A stretch of 64,000 nt of DNA from Deinococcus sp. JMULE3 (GTDB taxonomy: Bacteria; Deinococcota; Deinococci; Deinococcales; Deinococcaceae), in contig NZ_SGWE01000004.1 in the NCBI RefSeq assembly GCF_013337115.1, forward strand, positions 1,872,501 to 1,936,500. Reading direction: 5' to 3'. The notes beneath the pieces were generated by a model that was not told the origin of the DNA, did no database searches, and worked only from the letters and a program-made list of their open reading frames with translations. Position 1 is the stretch's first letter, and each line of letters starts with the position of its first letter. The position numbers were made by a program, and so were the translations under genes. Of the stretch, positions 26,231 through 36,309 are shown piece by piece.

Positions 26231-27546
26231 AGCATCACCACGCGGTCTTTGCCCGTCAGGTGCCGGGTGGCGTTGCGGGTGTCGAGGACGCGCTGGGCGC
26301 GGTTGATGACGTTCTGGTAGTCGACGTCGCTGTGCTGCGTGGTGATGATGATCAGGTCGGCCGTGTCGAGCAGGTCGTCGGTCAGGTCGACGCTGCGGGC
26401 GTCGAGGCCGTGTTCGGTGACGTGCGGGGTCCAGGTGTCGTGGAACTGCACGTCGGCGCCCGCCTGCTGGAGCAACTGGTAGATGTGGATGGCGGGGCTC
26501 TCGCGGTAGTCGTCCAGGTCGCCCTTGTAGGCCATGCCGAGCAGCAGGACGCGGCTGCCGTTCAGCGCCTTGCGGTCCATGTTCAGGACGCGGGCGGCCT
26601 TGTCGACGACGAATTCGGGCATCTTGCGGTTGGTTTCACCGGCCAGCGCGATGAAGTGCGTCTGGAAGTTGTACTCGCGGGCTTTCCATTCCAGGTAGTG
26701 CGGGTCCAGGGGAATGCAGTGCCCGCCGACGCCGGGGCCGGGGTAGAAGGGCATGATCCCGAAGGGTTTGGTGAACGCGGCGTCGAGGACTTCCCAGACG
26801 TTCAGGCCCATGCGGTCGCACAGCAGGGCGATCTCGTTCGCCAGGGCGATGTTCACGGCGCGGAAGGTGTTCTCGTACACCTTGACCATCTCGGCGGCCT
26901 TGGCGCTGCTGACGGGCACGATGTGTTCGATGGCCTGCTGGTAGAAGGTGACGGCGACGCGCAGACTTTCGGGGTCGTGTCCGCCGACGACCTTGTTGGT
27001 GTTCTTGGTGCTGTAGCGTTTGTTGCCCGGGTCGACGCGTTCGGGGGAGTGCGCCAGGTAGAAGTCCTGTCCGGCTCTGAGCCCACTGCGTTCCAGGATG
27101 GGTTTCATGATTTCTTCGGTGGTGCCGGGGTAGGTGGTGCTTTCCAGGCTGATCAGCTGTCCGGGGCGCAGGTGCGCGGCGATCTGTTCGGTGACGCTGC
27201 GGACGTAGCTGAGGTCGGGGGAGAGGTTCTGGTCGAGGGGGGTGGGGACGCAGATGACGAGGACGTCCATGTCGGCGAGGCGGGTCATGTCGGTGGTGGC
27301 GTCGACCAGTCCGCGCTGGACGACGTCGCGCAGTTCCTCGTCCTTGACGTCGCTGATGTAGTTCTGCCCGGTGCGGACCTGCTCGGCGCGGGCGGCGCTG
27401 CGGTCGAAACCGGTGACGTGGAAGCCGACCTTGGCCTTCTCGACGAGGAACGGCAGGCCCACGTAGCCGAGGCCGATCACGCCGATGCGTGCCTCGCGGC
27501 TGAGGATGCGGTCTTCCAGGGCGGGCCGGGTTTGTGTGTCAGTCAT
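26227..27546 (-). CDS. wbpA: UDP-N-acetylglucosamine 6-dehydrogenase, WbpA type
   Basis: First enzyme of the UDP-ManNAc(3NAc)A pathway; oxidises UDP-GlcNAc to the uronic acid with two NAD. NAD-binding start IGVIGLGYVGLPFL; the UDP-binding region and catalytic Cys are in GVGGHCIPLDPHYL. C-terminal block LLLGMAYKGDLDDYRESPA. 439 residues. A CGAGG Shine-Dalgarno lies 5 nt before ATG 27546. It is the first gene of the minus-strand operon that continues through the wbp genes into the AT-rich glycosyltransferase block. Confidence 0.92.
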   Translation of the reverse strand: MTDTQTRPALEDRILSREARIGVIGLGYVGLPFLVEKAKVGFHVTGFDRSAARAEQVRTGQNYISDVKDEELRDVVQRGLVDATTDMTRLADMDVLVICVPTPLDQNLSPDLSYVRSVTEQIAAHLRPGQLISLESTTYPGTTEEIMKPILERSGLRAGQDFYLAHSPERVDPGNKRYSTKNTNKVVGGHDPESLRVAVTFYQQAIEHIVPVSSAKAAEMVKVYENTFRAVNIALANEIALLCDRMGLNVWEVLDAAFTKPFGIMPFYPGPGVGGHCIPLDPHYLEWKAREYNFQTHFIALAGETNRKMPEFVVDKAARVLNMDRKALNGSRVLLLGMAYKGDLDDYRESPAIHIYQLLQQAGADVQFHDTWTPHVTEHGLDARSVDLTDDLLDTADLIIITTQHSDVDYQNVINRAQRVLDTRNATRHLTGKDRVVML

Positions 27547-27733
27547 GTGTGCCTCGGGTGTGGTGTGGGCTGCATGTCCCCATGAGAGCTATAGCGCGGG
27601 GGCGTGAGCCGGGAATTGTGCTCAGCCTATCACTGGCTCATTTTTCCTTGAGGCGTTTCTCATATCTGGGCCGGGTCCATACATCGGCCCCCGCGGCGTC
27701 AGGCCCCGGGGTATGTAAAAAGCGATTGGTATG
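27547..27733 (-). promoter_or_regulatory. Upstream region of the polysaccharide operon
   Basis: 187 bp between wbpA and the tRNA terminator. A TATAGC box (minus strand, about 60 nt before the ATG) is the best -10 candidate, but no convincing -35 accompanies it. No ORF, repeat or hairpin of note beyond that. Confidence 0.3.
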
Positions 27734-27770
27734 CAAAAAGCGCTCGCCTCTGCGGGTGCAGAGGCGAGCG
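27734..27770 (-). terminator. Terminator of tRNA-Glu
   Basis: Perfect 13-bp stem (27741-27753 with 27758-27770, loop of 4) followed on the minus strand by CTTTTTGC. It lies directly after the tRNA 3' end. Confidence 0.85.
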
Positions 27771-27774
27771 TTCG

Positions 27775-27861
<87 letters not shown>

Positions 27862-27924
27862 TTGTCGTCGGCTTGCGCCTTCGCTTCCTGCCTTTCAAGG
27901 GGCGCCGTTTCCGGCACGCACAGA

Positions 27925-27953
27925 AAGATACAGGCTTTCCGTGATTTCGTCAA
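27925..27953 (-). promoter_or_regulatory. Promoter of tRNA-Glu
   Basis: TTGACG (complement of 27948-27953), 17 nt, TATCTT (complement of 27925-27930), a near-consensus sigma-70 promoter. Confidence 0.75.
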
Positions 27954-28033
27954 GCGGTGTGTGCGGGTGCCGTGCGTGGCATGGCAGGGGCGGGGCGGAC
28001 CGCGGTGGTCACGCCCCGCCCGGAGTGCGGTTT

Positions 28034-29440
28034 TTACATGTGCAGCGCGCGTTTGTCGGTGGCCAGGGCGGCCTCCTTGACGACTTCAGACAGGGTGGGG
28101 TGGGCGTGGACGGTACGGGCGAGGTCCTCGCTGCTGCCGCCGAACTCCATGATCGCCACGACCTCGCCGATCAGTTCGCTGACGCCACCACCGATCATGT
28201 GCACGCCCAGCAGCCTGTCCGTCTGCGCGTCGGCGATGATCTTCACGAAGCCGCGCGTGTCGCCGTGGCCCAGGGCGCGCCCGTTCGCGCTGAACGGGAA
28301 CTGCCCGGTCTTGATGCTCAGGCCCTTCTCTTTCGCCTGCTTCTCGGTCAGGCCGGCCCAGGCGATCTCGGGGCTGGTGTAGATCACCCAGGGGATCACG
28401 TCGTAGTTCACGTGCCCGGCCTGCCCGGCCAGCATCTCGGCGAGGGCCACGCCCTCTTCCTCGGCCTTGTGGGCGAGCATGGCGCCGCCGATCACGTCGC
28501 CGATGGCGTACACGCCGGGGAGGTTCGTGCGGTAGTGGTGATCGACCTTCACGAAGCCGCGCTCGTCCAGCGCGAGACCCACCGCGTCGGCCCCGAGGCC
28601 CTGGGTGTGGGGCACGCGGCCGATGGACACGATCAGCTTGTCGAAGCGCGCCGTGACCGCCTGATCCTTCTCGGTGTAGGTGACGCTGACGCCGGTCTCG
28701 TCCTGCTCGACGGCGGTGATGTTCACGCCGAAGTGGAAGTCCAGGCCCTGCTTCTGGAACAGCTTCAGGCCCTCCTTGGCAATCGCGTCGTCGGCAGCCA
28801 TCAGGAAGCCCGGCAGGGCCTCCAGCACCGTCACCTGGGCGCCCAGGCGGCGCCACACGCTGCCCAGTTCCAGGCCGATCACGCCCGCGCCGATCACACC
28901 CAGCTTGCCGGGCACTTCCGTGAAGCTCAGCGCGCCGCTGTTCTCCACGACGTGCCCACCGAAGGGGGCCAGGGGCAGCGCGCGGGGGCTGCTGCCGGTC
29001 GCGACGATCACGTGCTTCGCCTTCACCTCGGTGCCCGCCGCGTCCACGATCCACCCGTCGCCGTCCTGGCGCACGAGGCGGCCCAGGCCGTGAATGCTGG
29101 TGATCTTGTTCTTGCGGAACAGGAACGCCACGCCGCCCGTCAGCTTGTCCACCACGCCGCTCTGACGCTTCAGCATCTGCGCGACGTCCACGGACGCGCC
29201 CTGCACGTTGATGCCGTGCTCGGCGAAGTCATGCTGGAGCATCTCGAACTTCTCGCTGCTGTCCAGCATCGCCTTGCTGGGAATGCAGCCCACGTTCAGG
29301 CAGGTGCCCCCCAGGGACGCCTTGCCATTCCGCTCGAAGGCGTCCACGCAGGCCGTCTTGAAGCCCAGCTGCGCCGCGCGAATCGCCGCCACGTACCCCG
29401 CGGGGCCGCCACCAATCACCAGAACGTCGTAAGAATCCAT
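28034..29440 (-). CDS. lpdA: Dihydrolipoyl dehydrogenase (E3)
   Basis: FAD enzyme that reoxidises lipoyl groups of the pyruvate and 2-oxoglutarate dehydrogenase complexes. 468 residues: FAD-binding start [21 protein letters not shown], redox-active disulfide [16 protein letters not shown]-binding [16 protein letters not shown], and a C-terminal dimerisation domain with the catalytic His in [13 protein letters not shown] and HAHPTLSE. The start fits the conserved N-terminus; a TACGCT box lies 10 nt upstream. No other complex subunits are nearby. Confidence 0.95.
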   Translation of the reverse strand: MDSYDVLVIGGGPAGYVAAIRAAQLGFKTACVDAFERNGKASLGGTCLNVGCIPSKAMLDSSEKFEMLQHDFAEHGINVQGASVDVAQMLKRQSGVVDKLTGGVAFLFRKNKITSIHGLGRLVRQDGDGWIVDAAGTEVKAKHVIVATGSSPRALPLAPFGGHVVENSGALSFTEVPGKLGVIGAGVIGLELGSVWRRLGAQVTVLEALPGFLMAADDAIAKEGLKLFQKQGLDFHFGVNITAVEQDETGVSVTYTEKDQAVTARFDKLIVSIGRVPHTQGLGADAVGLALDERGFVKVDHHYRTNLPGVYAIGDVIGGAMLAHKAEEEGVALAEMLAGQAGHVNYDVIPWVIYTSPEIAWAGLTEKQAKEKGLSIKTGQFPFSANGRALGHGDTRGFVKIIADAQTDRLLGVHMIGGGVSELIGEVVAIMEFGGSSEDLARTVHAHPTLSEVVKEAALATDKRALHM

Positions 29441-29524
29441 AGCGTCTCGCAGCGTACCACCGCCCCGAAAAGCCCAGCGTGACGCGTTCCCCGCTCAGGG
29501 ACAGAGGGGGGAGATGGTGAACGG

Positions 29525-29597
29525 TTGATGGTTGATGGAAGCTTCTGCTGAAGCGGAGGCCAGAGCTGGTCTATCACCCATCGACCATCACCCATCC

Positions 29598-29600
<3 letters not shown>
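29525..29600. repeat. Long imperfect dyad built from TGATGG words
   Basis: GATGGTTGATGG on the left (about 29529-29540) is complementary, with one wobble, to CCATCGACCATC on the right (about 29579-29590). It sits between lpdA and the response regulator gene. The same word forms a perfect dyad at 33674-33726. Confidence 0.55.
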
Positions 29601-30268
<668 letters not shown>

Positions 30269-30272
<4 letters not shown>

Positions 30273-31888
30273 TCTTCGGCCTCGGGGAGGGGCACGTCCA
30301 GCGTGAAGCGCGTCCAGTCCCGCCCGTCCGCCTGCACGCGGTCGTGCGAGAGGGCCGCGCCGAGCGCCTGCGCCCGGTCTGACACCAGCGCCAGCCCCAC
30401 GCCGCGCCCCGCGCCCTTGCTGCTCACGCCCCGCACCGTCAGGGTGTCCGCCAGCGCCGGGGGCACGCCATCGCCCGTGTCGCGCACCTCCAGGATCAGG
30501 CCTTCCGGGTCGGTGGCGATCAGCACCCGCACCTCGGCGTCCGGCGGGCCGCTCGCCGCCTCCAGCGCGTTCTCGATCAGGTTCCCCGCCGCGAGTTCCA
30601 GCAGGTCCAGCACCCCCGGCGGCAGCGTGCCCGGCAGCGCCGACAGCGGATCGAGGGTGAGGGTCACGCCCCGTTCCGCCGCGCGGTCGAACTTGCCCAG
30701 CAGCAGCGCCGAGAGCCGCACGTGCCGCAGCGCCCCCACCGCCTGCAGGTGCGCCTCGTGCCGCGCGGACTGCGCGTGGATCAGGGCCAGGGCCTCGCGC
30801 GTCTCGCCCAGGTGCAGCAGGCCCGCCAGGGTGTGCAGGCGGTTCGTGAACTCGTGCGTCTGCGCCCGCAACAGCTCCGCGTAACGCTGCGACTGCGTCA
30901 ACTCGTCCGCCAGCGCCCGCACCCGCGCCAGGTCCCGCAGCGTGACCACCACCGCGCCCTCTCCGGCCTCCTGCGCGGCCAGCAGCACCGGGCGGCCCCC
31001 GACCTCCGCCGTGAGCGGCCCCGCCCCCGGCACGGGCAGCGGGAGGCCCGGCGGCCACGGCAGCGGCAGCGCGGCGTCCGGGGTGCCCAGCAGCGCGCGG
31101 GCCTGGGGGTTCATCACGAACACCTGCCCCGCGCGGGCCACCAGCACCCCTTCCTCCAGGGTGTTCAGCACCGCCCGGTACTGCCGCAGGCCCCCGGCGA
31201 TCTGCTCGGGTTCCAGACCCAGCATCTCGGTCTTCACGCGCCGCGCCACCCCCAGCGCCAGCGCCAGAGCCAGCCCCAGCGCCAGCAGGTACCACGGGAG
31301 TCCCGCGCGCAGCACCTCCAGAAACACGTCCCGCAACCGGGGCAGCAGGAAGCCCACGCTCGCCAGGCCCAGCACCCGCCCCGCACCGTCCACGATGGGT
31401 ATCTTCGATCGCACCGAGCGGCCCAGCGTGCCCTGCACCGTCTCCGTGATGCTCCGGCCCCGCAGGAACGCCGTGAAGTCCCCGCCCTGCATGCGCTGCC
31501 CCACCTGCGCCGCGTTCGGGTGCGTCAGCCGCCGCGCGTCCCGGTCGGTGACCACCACGTAATCCGCGCCCAGCTGATCCCGGTAGCGGTTCATCAGGGC
31601 GTTCAGGTTCGCCCGCTCGGCCGCGTTCCCCGACAGGGCCGCCACGACCGGCGGGAGGGTCGCCACCAGCCGCGACTCGCGCAGGGACCGCTCCGCGAAC
31701 GAGCGGTGAATGCCGCCCGACACGCCCTGACTGACCAGCCCCGCCACCGGCAGGCCCAGCAGCAGGAACGCGCCCAGCGTCGTCAGGAACAACCTCGGCC
31801 CGACCCGCAGCAGGCGCGGCGTGTGCGGCAGCGCCACCTCACGCGCCAGCGGCGGCACGCGGGACGGGGCAGGCAGGCGGGAGGGCAC
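30269..31888 (-). CDS. Sensor histidine kinase, CitA/DcuS/DctS family
   Basis: Membrane sensor for a C4-dicarboxylate or citrate-like ligand. Two membrane segments ([19 protein letters not shown] and [17 protein letters not shown]) enclose a PDC/Cache-type periplasmic domain; then a PAS domain, the H-box [20 protein letters not shown] typical of this family, and an ATPase domain ([27 protein letters not shown]). The true start is uncertain: the frame is open to 31969, but that extension runs through a repeat fragment. GTG 31888, with TACACT 9 nt upstream, gives 539 residues. Confidence 0.88.
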
Positions 31889-31920
31889 GGTGACCGCAGT
31901 GTAGGCCCCACCCCCACCCC

Positions 31921-31943
31921 TGATACGGACTCCGATTGAAACG
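31921..31943 (-). repeat. Fragment of the right end of a type-A element
   Basis: TGATACGGACTCCGATTGAAACG corresponds (in pieces TGATACGGACTCCG and TTGAAA) to the inverted right end of the element at 7296-7427, TGATACGGACTCCGGTTGAAAGG. Nothing else of the element remains. It lies just upstream of the sensor-kinase gene. Confidence 0.6.
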
Positions 31944-32332
31944 TCTTCTGTAACGCCATTCCTGCTCACCCCCTCCCGGCCTCCCCCCTCAAGGGGGAGG
32001 GGTCAACACTGCGTATTTCTCGCTGGTCTGCCCTGAAGTGATGAACCTGTCCGCACCATTGATGAACCACCCTCCACGGCCCTTGTGTTCACCGGGTGTA
32101 CGAATCCCCACCCCACCCAGGCAGGGGCTGCGCGCCCGGCAGGACGGCCTCCAGCCCCACCCCACCCGGTCGCCGCCGCGCACTGCCGGGGACAGGCGTC
32201 CCGCGCCGCGCGCATGCTGGGCGGCACCACAACCCCCACCCGGTCCTGCACCCGCGCAGGCTCACCCCCCACGGCGCACGCCCCCGCGCCCCCCCAATCC
32301 GCGCCCACCGTCGGCGCACCGGAGGACACCTC
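31944..32332 (+). other. Intergenic region upstream of dctA
   Basis: About 390 bp of GC-rich, C-rich sequence. It holds a CCTCCCCC/GGGGGAGG-type hairpin (about 31980-32001) like the one at 36196-36214, and ends with a strong Shine-Dalgarno GGAGG (32321-32325). I see no convincing gene or sigma-54-type promoter. Confidence 0.4.
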
Positions 32333-33661
32333 ATGCCCAAACTGTTCCGCAGTCTCTACGCGCAGGTGCTGATCGCCATCGTGATCGGCGTGCTCGTCGG
32401 CCACTTCTTCCCCACCGTCGGGGAAGGGCTCAAACCCCTCGGGGACGGCTTCATCAAACTGATCAAGGTCGTCATCGGCCCCATCATCTTCTGCACCGTC
32501 GTCAGCGGCGTCGCCAGCATGCGCGACACCAAGAAGATCGGCCGCGTCGGCGGCAAGGCCCTGCTGTACTTCGAGGTCGTCACCACCGCCGCCCTGCTGA
32601 TCGGGCTGGTCGTCGTGAACCTCGTCGGCCCCGGACGCGGCATGAACATCAACCCCGCCACGCTGGACACCAGCGCCATCACCAAGTACACCGACGCCGC
32701 CGGCGAGCAGACCGTCGCGGACTTCATCCTGCACGTCATTCCCACCACCTTCGTCAGCGCCTTCACCGAGGGGGACCTGCTGCAGGTGCTGCTCATCGCG
32801 CTGCTCAGCGGCTTCGCCCTGATCCGCATGGGCGACCTGGGCCAGCGCGTCCTGAAAGGCATCGACGCGGTCAGCGTCATGGTGTTCCAGATCCTGGGCT
32901 TCATCATGAAACTCGCCCCGATCGGCGCGTTCGGCGCGATGGCCTTCACCATCGGCAAGTACGGCGTCGGCAGCCTCCAGCAGCTCGCGTACCTGATGGG
33001 CACCTTCTACGTCACCTGCGCCCTGTTCGTGTTCGTCCTGCTGAACATCATCGCCAAACTGGCCGGATTCAGCCTCGTGAAGTTCCTGCGCTACATCCGG
33101 GAAGAACTGCTGCTCGTGCTCGGCACCAGCTCCAGCGAGAGCGCCCTGCCGCGCCTCATGGCCAAACTCGAACACGCCGGAGCGAACAAGAGCGTCGTCG
33201 GCCTCGTCGTCCCCACCGGGTACTCCTTCAACCTCGACGGCACCAGCATCTACCTGACCATGGCCGCCGTGTTCATCGCCCAGGCCACCAACACCAACCT
33301 GTCTTTCGCGCAGGAAGTCGCCCTGCTCGGCATCCTCCTGCTCACCAGCAAGGGCGCCGCGGGCGTCACCGGCAGCGGCTTCGTCGTCCTCGCAGGCACC
33401 CTCGCCGCCCTCGGCACCGTCCCCGTCGCGGGCCTCGCCCTGATCCTCGGCATCGACCGCTTCATGAGCGAAGGCCGCGCCATCACCAACATCATCGGCA
33501 ACGGCGTCGCCACCCTCGTCGTCGCCCGCAGCGAGAAAGCACTCGACATGAACCGCCTCACCCGCGTCCTCAACGGCGAACAACTCCCCCCCGCCACCGC
33601 CGACGTCCAGGCCGAAGAACACGGCGAAGGACGCAAGCTGGGCAGCGCACAGCCCGCGTAG
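32333..33661 (+). CDS. dctA: C4-dicarboxylate:cation symporter (DctA)
   Basis: Inner-membrane uptake of succinate, fumarate and malate. 442 residues of the DAACS/SDF family: N-terminus [19 protein letters not shown], the helical-hairpin serine motif [31 protein letters not shown], and [20 protein letters not shown], with [13 protein letters not shown] near the end. ATG 32333 is chosen for the GGAGG 7 nt upstream; longer in-frame extensions have no homology. Probably controlled by the divergent two-component system. Confidence 0.94.
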   Translation: MPKLFRSLYAQVLIAIVIGVLVGHFFPTVGEGLKPLGDGFIKLIKVVIGPIIFCTVVSGVASMRDTKKIGRVGGKALLYFEVVTTAALLIGLVVVNLVGPGRGMNINPATLDTSAITKYTDAAGEQTVADFILHVIPTTFVSAFTEGDLLQVLLIALLSGFALIRMGDLGQRVLKGIDAVSVMVFQILGFIMKLAPIGAFGAMAFTIGKYGVGSLQQLAYLMGTFYVTCALFVFVLLNIIAKLAGFSLVKFLRYIREELLLVLGTSSSESALPRLMAKLEHAGANKSVVGLVVPTGYSFNLDGTSIYLTMAAVFIAQATNTNLSFAQEVALLGILLLTSKGAAGVTGSGFVVLAGTLAALGTVPVAGLALILGIDRFMSEGRAITNIIGNGVATLVVARSEKALDMNRLTRVLNGEQLPPATADVQAEEHGEGRKLGSAQPA

Positions 33662-33673
33662 AGTTGATAGTGA

Positions 33674-33726
33674 AAAGTTGATGGTTGATGGAGTGGGGAA
33701 CGCCCCGTCCATCAACCATCAACTTT
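33674..33726. terminator. Perfect long hairpin between convergent dctA and psuG
   Basis: An 18-bp perfect stem: AAAGTTGATGGTTGATGG (33674-33691) pairs with CCATCAACCATCAACTTT (33709-33726), loop 17 nt, itself containing GGGG/CCCC. It is built from repeated TTGATGG words and lies between two convergent stop codons, so it can act as a bidirectional terminator. Confidence 0.65.
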
Positions 33727-33732
33727 CAACCA

Positions 33733-34671
33733 TTAACCCAGCTGTGCGTACGCGACGGCCACCTGCGCGGCCACCATGGCGTTGTGGCGTACGAGGGCGA
33801 TGTTCGCCTGCAGGCTGCGGCCGCCGGTGATCTCGACCATGCGGCCCAGCAGGTACGGGGTGGTGTCCTTCCCGGTCAGGCCCAGGGCGTCCATGTCACG
33901 CAGCGCCTGCTCGATCTGCGGGGTGATCTGTTCGGCGGGAATCTCGGCGTTCTCGGGGATGGGGTTGGCGAGCATCACGCCGCCCGACACGCCCAGATCC
34001 CACTTCGCCTTCAGGACCCGCGCGGCCTCGTCGGGCGTGGCGACCGTCAGGGGAGCCTTGAAGCCGCTCTGGCGGGAGTAGAACGCCGGGAACTCCTCGC
34101 TGCCCAGCGTCAGCGCCGGAATGCCGTGCGTTTCGAGGACCTCCAGCGTCAGGCCGATGTCCAGGATGCTCTTCACGCCAGCGCTGACCACGCACACGTC
34201 CGTCTGCGCCAGCTCCAGCAGATCCGCGCTGACGTCCATGCTGCGCTCCGCGCCGCGGTGGACGCCCCCGGTGCCGCCCGTGGCGAACACGCGGATGCCC
34301 GCCAGCGCCGCCACGCGCATGGTGCTCGCCACCGTCGTCGCGCCGTGCTTCCCGAGCGCCACCGTCACCGGCAGGTCACGCGTGCTGATCTTCTCCACGC
34401 CCTTGTCGGTCGCCAGGAGGTGCAGTTCCTCGGGCGTGAGGCCCACCTTCAGGCGGCCACCCAGCACCGCGATGGTCGCGGGCACCGCGCCGTGCGCGCG
34501 CACGACGTCCTCCACGCCGCGCGCCATCTCCACGTTCTGCGGGAACGGCATGCCGTGACTGATGATCGTGCTCTCCAGCGCGACCACCGCGCGGCCCTCG
34601 GCCAGCGCGGCGGCCACTTCGGGGTGAATGTCCAGGTAGGTGGCAACGGTTGGGTTGATGTCGTGAGTCAT
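33733..34671 (-). CDS. psuG: Pseudouridine-5'-phosphate glycosidase
   Basis: Splits the C-C glycosidic bond of pseudouridine 5'-phosphate into uracil and ribose 5-phosphate. 312 residues, full length: VVALESTIISHGMPFPQNVE, RDLPVTVALGKHGATTVAST, VFATGGTGGVHRGAE, TVVSAGVKSILDIG-type block (CVVSAGVKSILD), and GVMLANPIPENAEI. GAGG lies 6 nt before ATG 34671. It follows the kinase gene by 73 bp and both would act in pseudouridine salvage. Confidence 0.95.
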   Translation of the reverse strand: MTHDINPTVATYLDIHPEVAAALAEGRAVVALESTIISHGMPFPQNVEMARGVEDVVRAHGAVPATIAVLGGRLKVGLTPEELHLLATDKGVEKISTRDLPVTVALGKHGATTVASTMRVAALAGIRVFATGGTGGVHRGAERSMDVSADLLELAQTDVCVVSAGVKSILDIGLTLEVLETHGIPALTLGSEEFPAFYSRQSGFKAPLTVATPDEAARVLKAKWDLGVSGGVMLANPIPENAEIPAEQITPQIEQALRDMDALGLTGKDTTPYLLGRMVEITGGRSLQANIALVRHNAMVAAQVAVAYAQLG

Positions 34672-34744
34672 GGGAAACCTCGCTGGGGCAGTCAGCCCGG
34701 AATGATGAGTGGTGAGAGGATGAAACGGAGGAGGGACGGTGCGG

Positions 34745-35875
34745 CTAACCGGTCGTGGCGGCCCCCGTCAGGCGCGCCTGGATGGCCGCCGGGGTGAGGG
34801 TGGGGGAGACCGCATGGTCGCTCTCGACCGTGATCGCCGCCGCCGCGTGCCCGTGCCGCGCCGCCTCAGCGGGTGGCAGGCCCGACGCGAGCGCCGCCAG
34901 GAACGCCGCGAGCATCGCGTCGCCCGCGCCGGTCACGTCCCGCACCTCGGCGGGCAGGGCCGCCAGTTCGGTGACGCCCTCCGGCGTGGACAGCAGGCTG
35001 CCCGCCGCGCCCCGGCGCACCCACACCAGCCGCACCCCCTGCGCGTGCAACTCGGCCGCCGCCCCGCGCAGCACCCCCGGCTCGTCCGGCACATCCCGGC
35101 CCAGCAGCGCCCCCAGTTCCGGCACGTTCGGCGTCACCACCTGCGGCACCAGCCCCGCCGCCAGCGACGACCGCAACCGCGCCGCCTTCGGCACGCTCAC
35201 CGGCTCGAACACCACCGGTACCCCCGCCTCCGCCGCCAGGGACAGCAAGTGAGAGAGCGACCCCTCCGGCAGGTTCCCGTCCGCCACCACCCACGCCGCG
35301 CCCCGCAGCACCCCACGCCGCTCCTGCAACGCCGCCGGGGTCAGGGCCTCCACCGCCGCCATCGCCGCCACCGCCACCAGCAGCTCCCCACTCGCGTCCA
35401 GCACCGCCGTGTACGTCCCCGTCGTCACGTCCGGCGCGCGCAGCACCGCCCGCACATCCACGCCCGCCGCCTCCGTCTCCCGCAGCAACCAGTCGCCCAG
35501 CGCGTCCCGGCCCACCACACTCAGCAGCGACGCGGGCACGCCCAGCCGCGCCAGATTCTCCGCGACATTCCGCGCCACACCCCCCGGCGCCTGCGCCGAC
35601 ACGCCCGGATTACTCGTCCCCGGCACGGCTGTCTGGATGGTTCGCGCCTTCACATCCACGTTCGCGCCGCCCACCACCACCACGCGGCCCGGCCCGCCCG
35701 CCTCGGGCAGCAGGTAGCCCCGGCCCAGCAGTGCGCCCTTCTTCACCAGATTGCTCACGTGCACGTTCACGGACGCCCGCGTGGACCCCAGGCGGCGCGC
35801 CAGTTCCTCCGGCGTGGCCAGGGGCGTCTCGCGGATCAGGGCGAGGAGGGCGGATTCGGTGTCGGTCAGGGGCAT
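34745..35875 (-). CDS. psuK: PfkB-family pseudouridine kinase with N-terminal helix-turn-helix
   Basis: 376 residues. Residues 1-55 are a winged helix-turn-helix (ALLALIRETPLATPEELARRLGS then TRASVNVHVSNLVKKGALLG). The rest is a PfkB kinase: VVVVGGANVDVKA, GGVARNVAENLARLG and the catalytic DVTGAGDAMLAAFLAAL. With psuG downstream, it most likely phosphorylates pseudouridine; the HTH suggests it also regulates its own operon. ATG 35875 is preferred over an in-frame upstream ATG (35914) because the HTH starts directly after it and a TACCAT box lies 9 nt upstream. Confidence 0.85.
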   Translation of the reverse strand: MPLTDTESALLALIRETPLATPEELARRLGSTRASVNVHVSNLVKKGALLGRGYLLPEAGGPGRVVVVGGANVDVKARTIQTAVPGTSNPGVSAQAPGGVARNVAENLARLGVPASLLSVVGRDALGDWLLRETEAAGVDVRAVLRAPDVTTGTYTAVLDASGELLVAVAAMAAVEALTPAALQERRGVLRGAAWVVADGNLPEGSLSHLLSLAAEAGVPVVFEPVSVPKAARLRSSLAAGLVPQVVTPNVPELGALLGRDVPDEPGVLRGAAAELHAQGVRLVWVRRGAAGSLLSTPEGVTELAALPAEVRDVTGAGDAMLAAFLAALASGLPPAEAARHGHAAAAITVESDHAVSPTLTPAAIQARLTGAATTG

Positions 35876-35884
35876 CTGCTTTCT

Positions 35885-35914
35885 ATGGTAAATGGATTTG
35901 CTGTGATTAAGCAA
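35885..35914 (-). promoter_or_regulatory. Candidate promoter of the psuK-psuG operon
   Basis: TTGCTT (complement of 35909-35914), 18 nt, TACCAT (complement of 35885-35890), 9 nt before the ATG. Confidence 0.5.
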
Positions 35915-36309
35915 GGTGGGTGGTGCTCGCTGGAAGGTGGGCGCCTGCGGCGGGCTGCCCCACCCCCCAGCCCCCTACCCCAGAGGGGCAGGGGGAGCTT
36001 ACGTTGGCACTGGGCAAGAGTTTTTACTGGGGTGGCGTGTTGGTGTCGGGCGCCGACGTGTCCGGCTTCGACGCCATCCTGCCGCCCCCCGCAAGGCCCG
36101 CGCGCTGCGCGCACGACGGCCGGTGGCAGTCAGCGGTCAGTTGGTAGAGGGGACGCTTCGCACCGCTGATCGACTTTTTCTCTTTTTGCTCTTTCTCCTC
36201 CCCCTTGAGGGGGGAGGCCGGGTGGGGGTGGACGGGCCGCACCCGTCCCGGTGTCCCTCACAGCCCAGAGCCCCGCCCCACTTCCCACTTCCTACAACCC
36301 ACTGCCCCT
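35915..36309. other. 395-bp intergenic region, no gene supported
   Basis: Lies between the psuK promoter and the 3' end of the mqnA fusion gene. It contains GC-rich palindromic stretches, a T-rich tract and a CCTCCCCC/GGGGGGAGG hairpin (about 36196-36214). A 75-codon plus-strand frame at 35920 has no convincing homology. Confidence 0.4.

Noticed and set aside
35920..36147. 75-codon plus-strand frame with YWGG and SGADVSGFDAIL, reminiscent of NlpC/P60
   Set aside because: The catalytic Cys and His are absent, the surroundings are simple GC-rich repeats, and there is no ribosome-binding site or TANNNT box.
36196..36214. CCTCCCCC/GGGGGGAGG hairpin as terminator of the mqnA operon
   Set aside because: On the minus strand it is followed by an A-rich, not T-rich, tract, so it lacks the tail of an intrinsic terminator.
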